A stretch of 64,000 nucleotides of DNA from Bin55 sp963667455 (lineage in GTDB: Bacteria; Pseudomonadota; Gammaproteobacteria; Pseudomonadales; Azotimanducaceae): the NCBI GenBank assembly GCA_963667455.2, contig CAXXFR010000019.1, positions 372,001-436,000 of the forward strand, read 5' to 3'. The notes below the pieces were generated by a model, which saw nothing but the letters and a program-made list of their open reading frames with translations, was not told the DNA's origin and made no database searches. A program made the position numbers and the translations under genes. Shown here piece by piece: positions 52,750 to 62,257 of this stretch; positions within the stretch are counted from its first letter, which is position 1, and the number at the start of each line of letters is the position of its first letter.

Positions 52750-55700
52750 TTACAACGGAGTCCACCGAATCGCGTCGGCGACAGCAGATCCTCCGCTCAC
52801 TTCCTTGAGAACTACATCAACGCTCTCGTTGCTCAACTCGAAGATGCCCAGTTCATTCCAACCAGGTAGGGAAGATTCGCCTTCAAACTCAATTTCCTCT
52901 TGCGTTCCGCTACTTTCTATATGAATAGTGTGTTTTCCTAAGTAGGGGGTGTACCCGCTGTACCCGGTTAAGTAAGGTGAACGCACGTAATCGAAGGGAA
53001 TCTCAGCTCGCATGGCGATTGGCACGTGGTATTCCAACTTCCACCCGCCTGCTGTCGGGAGTGTTGTGGAGAAAATTGCCCTGGATTCTCCCAGACCTCC
53101 AGACTTTGTAGCATAGGTCTTGCGATATTTTCCATAGCTTGTAGGGTCGTTGTCTCGATGCCAATAAGCTATACGTTCCGATACCAGTCTCTGCGAAACT
53201 TCACCGAACAGTGGATTGAATCGGTTCTCAAGATAGTTGATCGAAGTTTTTTGAATGGGGAGACCTCGGTCAAATTCCTGGTTCGGAACGGCTGCAGCGT
53301 GTTGAAGCCAATTGGGAATGGAAGACTTTTCAGATTCGAAAAGTGAGTTCTCGATGGAGAACCCATCGTCTAGGTCGTCCACAACAATGCCTGTGACCTC
53401 CTCGGGTATCCATTCGACCTGACTGACGTAAGGCAGGGTTGGAGTGTCAGTCGGAGCGAGGTCGTCCAATTCAGGAAAATCCACTCGAATCAGATCTCGA
53501 TTTAGCGACAGTCCCGGTTGAAGCCACACTCTCTTTGGAGGCTTGCTGCTGCGAAATGCCACTCGAACAGCGGATTTTCCCGCTAGTTGCACGGCATCCA
53601 AGGGAGTCGGATATTCCCACAAACGGGAATCGTCACTCTGCACCTGGTAGGACACTTTCACCGATCCTGGAATGGGTTCGTTGTTTCTGAGAATGAATGT
53701 CGCCTGATAAACCGGCTCGCCATTAGCGTCCTCAAGACGCTCGAGTCTCTGTTCGTCAACGACAAACCCTGCCAATCCCAGCTCGTGGAGCCAATCGCCT
53801 GTTGCAACCTGTATGTCCACACCGACATCCAATGCAGTCTGGAGGAAGTCCTTCTCCGTGTAGGAACGCCCTTGAAACCGTTCCACCAGCAGACCAAGAA
53901 ACTCAGCGACTAGCCCTTCGCCGTAGGTGGCCACTATGGCTTCCGACACACGCTCGCCCTTAAGCAGCAGAGCGTGAAATGCGTTCTGAGAATTCGATTT
54001 GTAGTCGATGGAGCTAAGCGGAGTCTGTTCCAAGAGCTCCCACGCCGAGCTACGGTCGGCGAACTCGGTTCGCCAGTCGTTGACTTTGGAGTCTTGGTAG
54101 TCAAATGTTGCTGAACTCTTGGTGGTGTGATAGGTCTCCAATCCAGTGCCTCTGGCTAGAGCGGTGTAAACGGAGAAATACCCAAGGCTCTTGGTGGTCA
54201 GTCTCTGGGCGAGTTCGTTGACGACGTATCTCAGGGCGGTAGCACCGTTCCCGGTCGGTGCAGTTTGGTAGTCAACGAAGTTCTTGGGAATCCCCGTCAA
54301 TGGGTCGCCTCCATGCAGGTCGTTTGCGAAGTACTCGATCACGTTGTTGACCATGAACTTGTGACTGTCAATATCCTGTTCCTGTAGGTAGTTGGCATAG
54401 TATTGGGAGAGCTCAAACGACGTTACGGGGAATCCAGACTCGCGAATCATCTGAACGCCGGGTGCGGAGAACACACTCTCCATGCGCCAACCACCTCCGT
54501 AAACCCGAAGAGAGGCAGGGACTTCTACGAGCGACAATCTGGGGTATGGATAGCGGAAACTGTTGTTGCCCGCAATATGGCTCCTTTGACTGATCCACTC
54601 CCGAATCCGAGGTGCACTCCCGTCGAACGCTTCCAAATTCTTGGTGTGTCGCCTACTTAGCAACAGTTCGTATTCGACTCCATCGACTTCGATTGATCGT
54701 CGTTCAAACCTCGAGCCAATGAGTGCGAGTTCCGGTATGGGCCTTTGGGTTCTAAGCCTGTATGTCTCTCTCCCATTGGATTGAAGCACGTCACGAGTAC
54801 CCGGTCCCGCAATGAGCCATCCCTTGGGAACGGATACCTCGACATCGAGTACATAGAAGTCGCGAGGACGCGACTCGAACTGTTCCCTTCCGTAGGCGGA
54901 GCCCGAGGCTGGAATCCAGCTGACTCCCGGCATGAGAGCCACGAAATTGGGATTGAATATGTAGCTTTCCTGTCCGAGAAAGAAGAGTCGTCTTGCCCCT
55001 ATGGCGTTGAGGGACTTCCAGTCGAGTGAGCTGTCCAGGTATGCAAATCTCGCGTCGGGCTTGCCTCTCGCAACAATTCGCAGTTGCGGGTGAGCAATGG
55101 AGTCATCGCGAGGAACACGGAGCAGTCCTTCTTCGAACTGGTAGTCGCTCGACGGAACTCCATTGATCTCTAGTTCCGTGATTCGATAGCCGGGATTCAG
55201 GGAGAACAACCAAGTATTTGCACTTGTGTCGTTCGAGGTCTCCATCGTCAGTGTCAGATCCAGACTCACAGACCTGCCTGGTCGTATGTCAATGGATCCA
55301 GAGATTGATTGGACATCCGTGTTGGCATGCGATTGGTTCTGTTTATGGACCGAAGTCCACATATTGACCATGTGACTGGAAAGCACGTTTCGTGTGTGAG
55401 TGTTGCCAACGAAGATCGCGGCGACAAGCGTCAGAGCGAGACCGGCAAGTAGATGCTGTGTGAACGCTCTGGTGGACTGACTGCGAGATTGAAGCATCGC
55501 GGCGAAAGCTATGCACAGTGCCGCAATGACCAGCATGATCCCACGATTGATCAAGATGTCCAGGGTCACGAACGTAGGAGCCAATTCCGATGGATACGCA
55601 GTCGTTCCGGTGTGCATGGAAAAGACTGAAGACACCGAGTACGGAAGCACAACACTTAGAACGTGAATGCTTCCCAACAGTACTAGTGCGACGGTTAGCA

Positions 55701-56280
55701 CAAGGAATCGATACTTCAACAGCCCAGCTAGCAAGACCGTTACCGAACCCCACAGAACCAAGTTCGGAACGATGTCCCAAACGATAAACGCGAAGACACT
55801 GACGGCCACCATCGGTGTGGCCCATCCGAGACCGAACACATCGGAAATCAGTCCAAAGCCAAACATCACTAGCACGACGACAACTGCCGGAACAGCTAGC
55901 AGCACAACAATCCCCATGAATCGCCCGAGAATCATTAGGAAGTCCGATAGCGGTTGCGCGTCCAGAACTTCGCTCATGCGGTCCCGGGTATCACGAAATC
56001 GCATATCGAATGTGAGGAAAATGACGCCGATGCTGAACCAGAGGAGCATCGTTCCGCCCATTTCCGCAATTGTGAAACGGGGACCGATCAGCCCATACAC
56101 CGGAGACTCCAGTGCCTTGAAGTCGTAGTGGTCTGTCAGAAGGCCCCATTGAACTAGTGTGACCACGCACGCGATTGCGATGAACACCCATGTACGGGTC
56201 GATCGCCGGCAGGACCGGAGTTCTGCGAAGAAGAGCGCCGGTAGTCTTGGTAAGTTCAATTCTTGTAGGGTTTGCCGCAT
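52750..56280 (-). CDS. ABC-2-like permease / degenerate M1 peptidase / golvesin-like fusion (copy 1)
   Basis: A 1176-residue fusion. About seven membrane helices (residues 31-294, ABC-2 permease-like, e.g. MLLWFSIGVIFLTF) precede a large periplasmic part. An M1-aminopeptidase-like region (about 320-860) keeps the fold landmarks (FRYPYPRLSLVEVPASL; the downstream helical LLKGERVSEAIVATYGEGLVAEF). The HExxH zinc site is NELAQ (688-692), and the GAMEN loop reads YGGGWRMES, so it should not be a zinc peptidase. The last roughly 110 residues (SRAIFSTTLPTAGGWKLEYHV ... AVADAIRWTPL) look like a golvesin C-terminal domain, a beta-sandwich. No ATPase gene is in view. The tandem copy at 56535 is closely similar. 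Confidence 0.85.
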   Translation of the reverse strand: MRQTLQELNLPRLPALFFAELRSCRRSTRTWVFIAIACVVTLVQWGLLTDHYDFKALESPVYGLIGPRFTIAEMGGTMLLWFSIGVIFLTFDMRFRDTRDRMSEVLDAQPLSDFLMILGRFMGIVVLLAVPAVVVVLVMFGFGLISDVFGLGWATPMVAVSVFAFIVWDIVPNLVLWGSVTVLLAGLLKYRFLVLTVALVLLGSIHVLSVVLPYSVSSVFSMHTGTTAYPSELAPTFVTLDILINRGIMLVIAALCIAFAAMLQSRSQSTRAFTQHLLAGLALTLVAAIFVGNTHTRNVLSSHMVNMWTSVHKQNQSHANTDVQSISGSIDIRPGRSVSLDLTLTMETSNDTSANTWLFSLNPGYRITELEINGVPSSDYQFEEGLLRVPRDDSIAHPQLRIVARGKPDARFAYLDSSLDWKSLNAIGARRLFFLGQESYIFNPNFVALMPGVSWIPASGSAYGREQFESRPRDFYVLDVEVSVPKGWLIAGPGTRDVLQSNGRETYRLRTQRPIPELALIGSRFERRSIEVDGVEYELLLSRRHTKNLEAFDGSAPRIREWISQRSHIAGNNSFRYPYPRLSLVEVPASLRVYGGGWRMESVFSAPGVQMIRESGFPVTSFELSQYYANYLQEQDIDSHKFMVNNVIEYFANDLHGGDPLTGIPKNFVDYQTAPTGNGATALRYVVNELAQRLTTKSLGYFSVYTALARGTGLETYHTTKSSATFDYQDSKVNDWRTEFADRSSAWELLEQTPLSSIDYKSNSQNAFHALLLKGERVSEAIVATYGEGLVAEFLGLLVERFQGRSYTEKDFLQTALDVGVDIQVATGDWLHELGLAGFVVDEQRLERLEDANGEPVYQATFILRNNEPIPGSVKVSYQVQSDDSRLWEYPTPLDAVQLAGKSAVRVAFRSSKPPKRVWLQPGLSLNRDLIRVDFPELDDLAPTDTPTLPYVSQVEWIPEEVTGIVVDDLDDGFSIENSLFESEKSSIPNWLQHAAAVPNQEFDRGLPIQKTSINYLENRFNPLFGEVSQRLVSERIAYWHRDNDPTSYGKYRKTYATKSGGLGESRAIFSTTLPTAGGWKLEYHVPIAMRAEIPFDYVRSPYLTGYSGYTPYLGKHTIHIESSGTQEEIEFEGESSLPGWNELGIFELSNESVDVVLKEVSGGSAVADAIRWTPL

Positions 56281-56534
56281 GTCACGGGCTACCAGAGGAA
56301 CTGCCGTTGTTTGTCTGATTATCCATTAAATTCCATTCAGCAGGTAGCAAGCGCAATTGGGGTTGAGAAATGTTCAATCGTTTCTCGGTTGTCGAGGACA
56401 AAGCGAAGTCTCGAACGTTCTTCGAGTTGATTCAGTTGGTCAAGTGGAATGGCCTGGCTAATCTCGAGAACTGCACGCTTGTACCTAAGTGCATTGCTCC
56501 ACAGTGGTCTCTTCGCATCTCTCTTTTGGTTCAA
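56281..56534 (-). pseudogene. Remnant of a solenoid-family gene
   Basis: This 254-base spacer between the two permease genes lines up at nucleotide level with the 3' part of the solenoid gene at 60109-60750. The order and spacing relative to the downstream permease start are the same. A 65-codon frame (56337-56534) still reads RAVLEISQAIPLDQLNQLEERSR, comparable to RVVAIEWSYHDLPSAIEQF in the neighbour. Only the end of the gene survives, so no functional protein is expected. Confidence 0.7.
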
Positions 56535-59500
56535 CTACAACGGAGTCCACCGAATCGCGTCCGCGACGGCAAATCCTCCACTCACTTCCGTGAGTACAAC
56601 TTCGACGCTCTCATTGCTCAGCTCGAAAGTGCCCAGTTCATTCCAACCAGGAAGGGATGATCCGCCTTCAAACTCAATTTCCACTTGTTTTTCTCTACTC
56701 TCTACGTGAATGCTGTGTGTTCCCAAATAAAAGGCACTTTGGTTGTTCGATGAGTGGGAAGGTGACCTTGCCCAATGGTTTGGAATCTCAGTTCGCAGGA
56801 ATTCAGGCACGTGGTATTCCAGCTTCCACACACCTGCTGTTGGGAGTGTTGTCGAAAATGTCGCTCTGGATTCATCTAGTCGTCCATGCTTTGACGTATA
56901 GGTCTTGCGATACTTTCCATAGCTTGTCGGGTCGGTGTCTCGATGCCAGAAGCGGAGGCGTTCCGAAATCAGTCTCAAGGAAACCTCTCCGAATAGTGGA
57001 TTGAATCTGTTGATATTGTTGATCGAAGTTCTTCGAATCGGGAGTCCACGATCAAATTCCTGGTTCGGAACGGTTGCAGCGTATTCAAGCCAACTCGGAA
57101 TGGAAGACTGTCGAGATGCGAATGTTGGATTCTCGATTGAGAATCCATCGTCCAGATCATCCACAATGATTCCCCTGATGTCTTCGGGTTCCCAATCCAC
57201 TTGACTGATGTAAGGCAGCGCAGGAGTGTCCGTCGGAGTGTGGTGGTCCACTTCGGGAAAGTCCACGCGAATTGGATCCCGATTCAACGAGAGTCCTGGT
57301 TGCAACCACACTCTCTTGGGAGGCCTCTTGCTAAGAAATGCGACGCGAACAGCAGCATTCCCCCTCAAGTGCACCGCATCCAAAGGACTCGCGCTAACCC
57401 ACGCATAAGACGGAATCGTAGGACCATACGAGAAACTGGATTCGTCAGCCTGCACTTCATAGGAGACTTTAACCGATCCTGGGACGGGCTCGTCGTTTTT
57501 GAGAATGAATGTCGCTTGATAAACCGGCTCGCCATCATTGTCAGCAAGACGCTCGATTCTCTGGTCATCAACGACAAACCCCGCCATTCCCAACTCGTTG
57601 AGCCAATCGCCTGTTGCGGCCCTCATGTCCATACCGACATCCAATGCAGTCTGGAGGAAATCATCTTCCGTGTAGGAACGCCCTCGAAATTGTTCCACCA
57701 GCAGGCTCAGAAACTCAGCCACTAGCTCTTCACCATAGGTGTCCACAATGGCTCTCGAAACACGCTCACTCTTCAGTAGTAGCGCGTGGTACGAGTTCTG
57801 CGGATCTGATGTGTAGTCGATGGAACTAAGGGGAGTCTGTTCCAAGAGCTCCCACGCCGAGGAGCGTTCCGCATACTCGCTTCGCCAATCGCTTATGAAT
57901 CCACGAAAACCCACCGAATCCTCAAAAGTGCTTGGGCTAAATGCGAAGCGATTAGTTTCGACACTAGTACCTCTGGCTAAGGCGGTGTGAACCGAAAAGT
58001 ATCCAAGGCTCTTGGTAGATATTCTCAACGCTAGTTCGTTGGTTATGTACCTCAGGGCGGTTGCACCATTCCCGGTCGGTGCTGTTTGGTAGTCAACGAA
58101 GTTCTTCGGAATCCCCGTCAATGGGTCGCCGCCATGCAGGTCGTTCGCAAAATATTCGATTACGTTGTTGAGTACGTACTTGTGAATGTCGAGATCACGA
58201 TCCTGAAAGTAGTCGGCATTGCGACGGTAGCGTTTCCCAAATGGCGCTACGGGGAATCCAGATTCTCGAATCATCTGAACTCCGGGCGCGGAGAACACAC
58301 TGTCCATTCGCCAACCACCTCCGTAGACCCGAAGAGAGGCTGGGACTTCGACTAAGGTCAATCTGGGGTACGGATAGCGGAGACCGGACCTGTTTGCGTT
58401 GTTGCTCCGTTTACCAATCCACTCTCGAATCTGAGGTGCACTCCCGTCGAATGCATCCAGATTCTTGGTGTGTCGTCTACTTAGCAAGAGTTCGTACTCG
58501 ACTCCGTCGACGTTGATCGACCGACGTTCAAACTTCGAGCAAACGAGAGCAAGTTCCGGAATTGGATGTTGGGTTCTCAGTCTGTATGTGGATCTCCTAC
58601 TGGATTCCAGCTCTGCTCGAGAACCCGGGCCCGCGACTATCCATCCCTTGGGAACGGATACCTCCACATCGAGTAGATAGAAGTCGCGAGGACGTGTTTC
58701 AAACTGTTCGGTTCCGTAGGCGGATCCCGAGACTGGAATCCAGCTGATTCCCGGCATGAGAGCCACGAAGTTCGGATGAAATATGTAGTTTTCCTGACCG
58801 AGATAGAAGAGTCGGCTTGAACCTACGGAGTCAAGAGATTTCCAGTCGAGAGTGCTGTCCAGGTAAGCGAATCTTTCATCTGGCTTTCCTTTCGCAACAA
58901 TTCGCAGTTGCGGGTGAGCAATGGAGTAATCCCGAGGAACACGGAGCAGTCCGTCTTCGAACTCGAAGCCACTCGACGGAACTCCGTTTACCTTTAGTTC
59001 CTTGATTCGATAACCGGGATTCAAGGAGAACAACCAAGCATTCGCACTTGCGTCGCTCGAGGTCTCCATCGTCAAGGTCAGATCGAGGCTGACAGACCTG
59101 CCTGGTCGAACATCAATGGTTCCCAGAATCGATCGAATGTCAGTGCTGGCATGCGATTGGTTCTGTTTGTGGATCATCGTCCACATCAATACCTTTCTCT
59201 CATTGGAGTCTGCGTTTCCTATGAGAGTGTTGCCTACGAAGCTCACTGCAGCAAGGGTTAGAACGAGACCGGCAATTAGATGCTGTGTGAACGCTCTGGT
59301 GGACTGATTTCGAGATTGAAGCAATGCGGCGACAGCTATGCACGTTGTTGCAATGACAAGCATGACTCCGCGATTGATCACGATGTTCAGAGTCACGAAC
59401 GTAGGTGCCAAATCCGATGGGTAGGTGCTAGTACCGGTGTGCATGGACAGGACCGAAGACACCGAGAACGGAACTACAGCAAGTAGGACGTGGACACTTC

Positions 59501-60107
59501 CCAGTAGAACTAATGCCGCAGGGAGAACAAGGATTCGATACTTCAACAACCCAGCTAGAAGAACGGCAATGGAACCCCATAGGAGCAGATTTGGAATGAT
59601 GTCCCACACAAGAAATGCGAACACGCTGACGCCTACCATCGGTGTCCCCCAGCCTAGGCCGAACACATCCTCGATTGCCCCCACGCCGAACATCAGTAGC
59701 ACGACGACAACGGCCGGAACAGATAGCAGCAGGACGATCCCCATGAGTCGTCCGAGAATCATTTCGAAGTCCGATAGCGGTTGCGTATCCAGGACTTCAC
59801 TCATGCGGTCGCGAATATCGCGGGACCGTAAGTCGAACGTGAGAAAAATGACTCCGATGCTGAACCAGAGCAGCATCGTTCCGCCCATTTCCGCAATTGT
59901 GAAACGGGGACCGATCAGCCCATACACCGGAGACTCCAGTGCCTTGAAGTCGTAGTGTTCAGTTAGATATATCCATTGCCCGAGGGTGAACACACAAGCA
60001 ATAGCTACGAACACCCATGTACGTGGTAATCGCCGGCAAGAACGGAATTCTGCAAAGACAAGCGCCGAGAGTCTTGCAAGATTCAACCTTTGCAAGGTTT
60101 GCCACAT
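56535..60107 (-). CDS. ABC-2-like permease / degenerate M1 peptidase / golvesin-like fusion (copy 2)
   Basis: A 1190-residue paralog of the previous protein with the same order of parts: membrane domain about 30-295, M1-like periplasmic region, golvesin-like C-terminus ending FAVADAIRWTPL. I took ATG 60107 (MWQTLQRLNLARL), which matches the start of copy 1; an in-frame ATG at 60170 would run into the upstream gene. The zinc motif is NELAL at 690-694, even further from HExxH, and the GAMEN position again reads YGGGWRMDS. Both copies being open and conserved argues for a selected non-enzymatic role, such as binding a peptide or polysaccharide while coupled to the membrane part. Confidence 0.85.
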   Translation of the reverse strand: MWQTLQRLNLARLSALVFAEFRSCRRLPRTWVFVAIACVFTLGQWIYLTEHYDFKALESPVYGLIGPRFTIAEMGGTMLLWFSIGVIFLTFDLRSRDIRDRMSEVLDTQPLSDFEMILGRLMGIVLLLSVPAVVVVLLMFGVGAIEDVFGLGWGTPMVGVSVFAFLVWDIIPNLLLWGSIAVLLAGLLKYRILVLPAALVLLGSVHVLLAVVPFSVSSVLSMHTGTSTYPSDLAPTFVTLNIVINRGVMLVIATTCIAVAALLQSRNQSTRAFTQHLIAGLVLTLAAVSFVGNTLIGNADSNERKVLMWTMIHKQNQSHASTDIRSILGTIDVRPGRSVSLDLTLTMETSSDASANAWLFSLNPGYRIKELKVNGVPSSGFEFEDGLLRVPRDYSIAHPQLRIVAKGKPDERFAYLDSTLDWKSLDSVGSSRLFYLGQENYIFHPNFVALMPGISWIPVSGSAYGTEQFETRPRDFYLLDVEVSVPKGWIVAGPGSRAELESSRRSTYRLRTQHPIPELALVCSKFERRSINVDGVEYELLLSRRHTKNLDAFDGSAPQIREWIGKRSNNANRSGLRYPYPRLTLVEVPASLRVYGGGWRMDSVFSAPGVQMIRESGFPVAPFGKRYRRNADYFQDRDLDIHKYVLNNVIEYFANDLHGGDPLTGIPKNFVDYQTAPTGNGATALRYITNELALRISTKSLGYFSVHTALARGTSVETNRFAFSPSTFEDSVGFRGFISDWRSEYAERSSAWELLEQTPLSSIDYTSDPQNSYHALLLKSERVSRAIVDTYGEELVAEFLSLLVEQFRGRSYTEDDFLQTALDVGMDMRAATGDWLNELGMAGFVVDDQRIERLADNDGEPVYQATFILKNDEPVPGSVKVSYEVQADESSFSYGPTIPSYAWVSASPLDAVHLRGNAAVRVAFLSKRPPKRVWLQPGLSLNRDPIRVDFPEVDHHTPTDTPALPYISQVDWEPEDIRGIIVDDLDDGFSIENPTFASRQSSIPSWLEYAATVPNQEFDRGLPIRRTSINNINRFNPLFGEVSLRLISERLRFWHRDTDPTSYGKYRKTYTSKHGRLDESRATFSTTLPTAGVWKLEYHVPEFLRTEIPNHWARSPSHSSNNQSAFYLGTHSIHVESREKQVEIEFEGGSSLPGWNELGTFELSNESVEVVLTEVSGGFAVADAIRWTPL

Positions 60108-60108
60108 G

Positions 60109-60750
60109 TCAAGGGATAGAAGAGGGCGGTCCGTTGTTGGTCTGATTATCCGTTGAATCCCATCGAGCACCGAATCCGCGTAATTTGACTTCAGAAATGT
60201 CGCTCCGCTCGGCTATCGACGAGAAGGCGTAGTCTCGAACGTTCTCGTCCGATGCATTGAATTGCTCGATGGCACTTGGAAGATCGTGATACGACCATTC
60301 GATCGCCACCACTCTGGTCAGATCCATTCGACGATGGAGTGGTAGATCGTTGACGCTTTTGAGAGACTGCAGGGGGTCGACTGCGGTGAGCCGCTGAAAA
60401 ATGGCTTGTTGCGTCTCGTTGCGTTGGTGTCTGTTGGTCAACTGGCTTGATTGCCGGAGCATCTCCAGTAGCTCCTTCGATGTTGAGGTGTTCAACAACA
60501 ACTCGTCGAGAGCCACGGAGCGGGCGAAATCTCCTTCGATGTCTTCGAGATCCGAAATTCTCCTGATTCTCGGTTCGGAGAGCAGATTGGCATTATTCTC
60601 GCTAGAGAGTTCCTCATTTGTGTCAGTTCCGTGGTCGAATTCGATCAGTCGATGTCCCACGATTACTGATCCGACCAGAACGCAAGCAACGATGAAACCT
60701 ATCAGGAACGGTCCCGCTCGAAACGATTGCAAGACGTTGCTCATTCCCAT
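60109..60750 (-). CDS. Shortened membrane-anchored solenoid protein (family copy B)
   Basis: A 213-residue relative of the 636-residue protein at 6322-8232. It has an N-terminal membrane helix (about 12-32, GPFLIGFIVACVLVGSVIVG), an acidic linker, the family's first conserved block (DLEDIEGDFARSVALDELLL ... LLEMLRQSS), and one to two repeats (RLTAVDPLQSLKSVNDLP). It then stops at TGA after a non-repeat tail. It ends two bases before the permease start at 60107. The tail and short length suggest truncation by the tandem duplication; it may still be made. Confidence 0.7.
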   Translation of the reverse strand: MGMSNVLQSFRAGPFLIGFIVACVLVGSVIVGHRLIEFDHGTDTNEELSSENNANLLSEPRIRRISDLEDIEGDFARSVALDELLLNTSTSKELLEMLRQSSQLTNRHQRNETQQAIFQRLTAVDPLQSLKSVNDLPLHRRMDLTRVVAIEWSYHDLPSAIEQFNASDENVRDYAFSSIAERSDISEVKLRGFGARWDSTDNQTNNGPPSSIP

Positions 60751-60879
60751 CGTGTTAGTCGACCCAAGTCTTCAACTTCCGGTTACGTGATGCCACTGCC
60801 CTGAGATCGTCCTCTGGCTCGGAAAGCAAGAGATGGCATCGTTGGGCCGAGCTACTTGGTCAAGGGTCGCTAGGCATCT

Positions 60880-62235
60880 CTACTCTTCGTCCAACTCGTT
60901 GGGAGCTTCCCCTGTACGCAGATTCTCGAGGAACCGCTTGTGCTCTTCAAGAAGGCCAATATCGGTCTCGGTCAGATACGACTGCAGGTGCTCTATCTTC
61001 TCATCGGACAGCACATCGAGTACGAGATCGAACTTGGTCACTTCAAGAGCCCCGGCAGACTTGGCCTCGTCGGTGGGCAGGCGATCGATTTGTTCGAACA
61101 TTCCCTCGGGGTCGTCGGTGGACCACTGAGCTGCGAGCTGTTTGAAGTACTCGTCACGCTGCGGCGGTTCCAGATCGTTTGCCAATTCGAAGGCCGCGTC
61201 GAGCTGATCTTCTTCTATGAGTCCCGCTCCGACAATTGCATAGGATTCCACTCTGGCTGGACTGTTGCTCAATGTCGTCAGCAGTCCTCGAGCACGTGCG
61301 GTATCTTCCCACGTGATTCTCGCGATGAGATTGCGTTCCACTCTTAATTCTGGATCCACGTCACTGCGCTCCGCAATCTCTCGTAATGCAAGCTCTACCT
61401 CGTCTATCGACATTCCGGACATGGCTAGCATGGTGAAGACGTACATTCGAGTTGGAACGAGATCGAACGACTTCGCGTTAGCAGGGTCGACGGCCCACAT
61501 CAAGGCTTCCAGAGCATCCTGAGATGCCCAGGACATCACAACTCCCCTGGCTGTGTCCTCGAGTCCGCTCTCGATACTGGGCAGGAGGTTGGCGGCATCT
61601 CTGGGCGCAGTTTTCGCAATGCGGAGAATAGCCGCCTTACGGCCTACGTCTCTCAACTCATCGGGCAGTTGATCGATGTGGTCGATTAGTCCGTATGCAT
61701 CGATTCGAGCCCACTCCTCAATAACCGCGTTATAGAGCTTTCCATCGATTTCCGTTGGGTCCAAGCTCGACAACGCCCGCAGAGTCGCGCTCGGGTTCCG
61801 CTTGACGCTCGCAAGAACCAATTCGAGCACGACCTCCGAGCCTTGAGATCCAAGGATTTGCATTCCCTTACGAAGGGCGGCTTCCGGCTGTTGGTGTACC
61901 AGATCGCTAAGAATCTCGCTCAACACTGTCTGTCCCGTAGACGAATCTTTCATTACGGGCCCGATCAAGTCGAGAGCGTCGATTCCTTCCATGTCAATCC
62001 AATCCGATGCGGCTTGACGCAATTGATCCACTTGTTCGGAGTCGTCGACATCGTCAGTCAGCAGGGCGTTCAACACTCTCTCCGGATCTTCGGATTGGGC
62101 TTCAGTGGTGGTAAACGGAGTGTCCGAGCTGCTTTCCTCCACCTCTTCAACTTGGGCAGTCGCGGTTGCGGACAAAAGAAAAGTTGCGATGAATCCCGAT
62201 AGCAACGGTAGGTGGGAGATGTTTGCAGTGTTCAT
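60880..62235 (-). CDS. Exported alpha-solenoid repeat protein (family copy C)
   Basis: 451 residues from ATG 62235. Unlike its relatives it starts with a cleavable-looking signal peptide (HLPLLSGFIATFLLSATATAQVEE) and should be free in the periplasm. It lacks the early DFxR block. Repeats of about 35 residues follow (EEWARIDAYGLIDHIDQLPDE, VMSWASQDALEALMWAVDP, AAQWSTDDPEGMFEQIDRLP), ending in the family C-terminal segment DEAKSAGALEVTKF and a helical tail (HLQSYLTETD). It lies 22 bases behind copy D, so the two are cotranscribed. Function is unknown. Confidence 0.8.
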   Translation of the reverse strand: MNTANISHLPLLSGFIATFLLSATATAQVEEVEESSSDTPFTTTEAQSEDPERVLNALLTDDVDDSEQVDQLRQAASDWIDMEGIDALDLIGPVMKDSSTGQTVLSEILSDLVHQQPEAALRKGMQILGSQGSEVVLELVLASVKRNPSATLRALSSLDPTEIDGKLYNAVIEEWARIDAYGLIDHIDQLPDELRDVGRKAAILRIAKTAPRDAANLLPSIESGLEDTARGVVMSWASQDALEALMWAVDPANAKSFDLVPTRMYVFTMLAMSGMSIDEVELALREIAERSDVDPELRVERNLIARITWEDTARARGLLTTLSNSPARVESYAIVGAGLIEEDQLDAAFELANDLEPPQRDEYFKQLAAQWSTDDPEGMFEQIDRLPTDEAKSAGALEVTKFDLVLDVLSDEKIEHLQSYLTETDIGLLEEHKRFLENLRTGEAPNELDEE

Positions 62236-62257
62236 GCCTGAGCCTCTTGTTGTCTTG

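Larger units (their letters stand above)
52736..60360 (-). repeat. Tandem duplication: solenoid 3' end plus permease fusion gene
   Basis: Unit 1 is 52736 to about 56520; unit 2 is about 56527-60360. Matching stretches run from TACAACGGAGTCCACCGAATC after each permease gene, through both large genes, past each start codon (GTCTGATTATCC is shared at 56312 and 60140), and about 200 bases further (GTCTCGAACGTTCT in both). The copies have diverged visibly, so the event is not recent. Confidence 0.8.

Noticed and set aside
54204..54219. NELAQ as a working variant zinc motif
   Set aside because: Both histidine ligands are missing and the downstream NExxxxY-type glutamate is also absent, so metal binding is unlikely.
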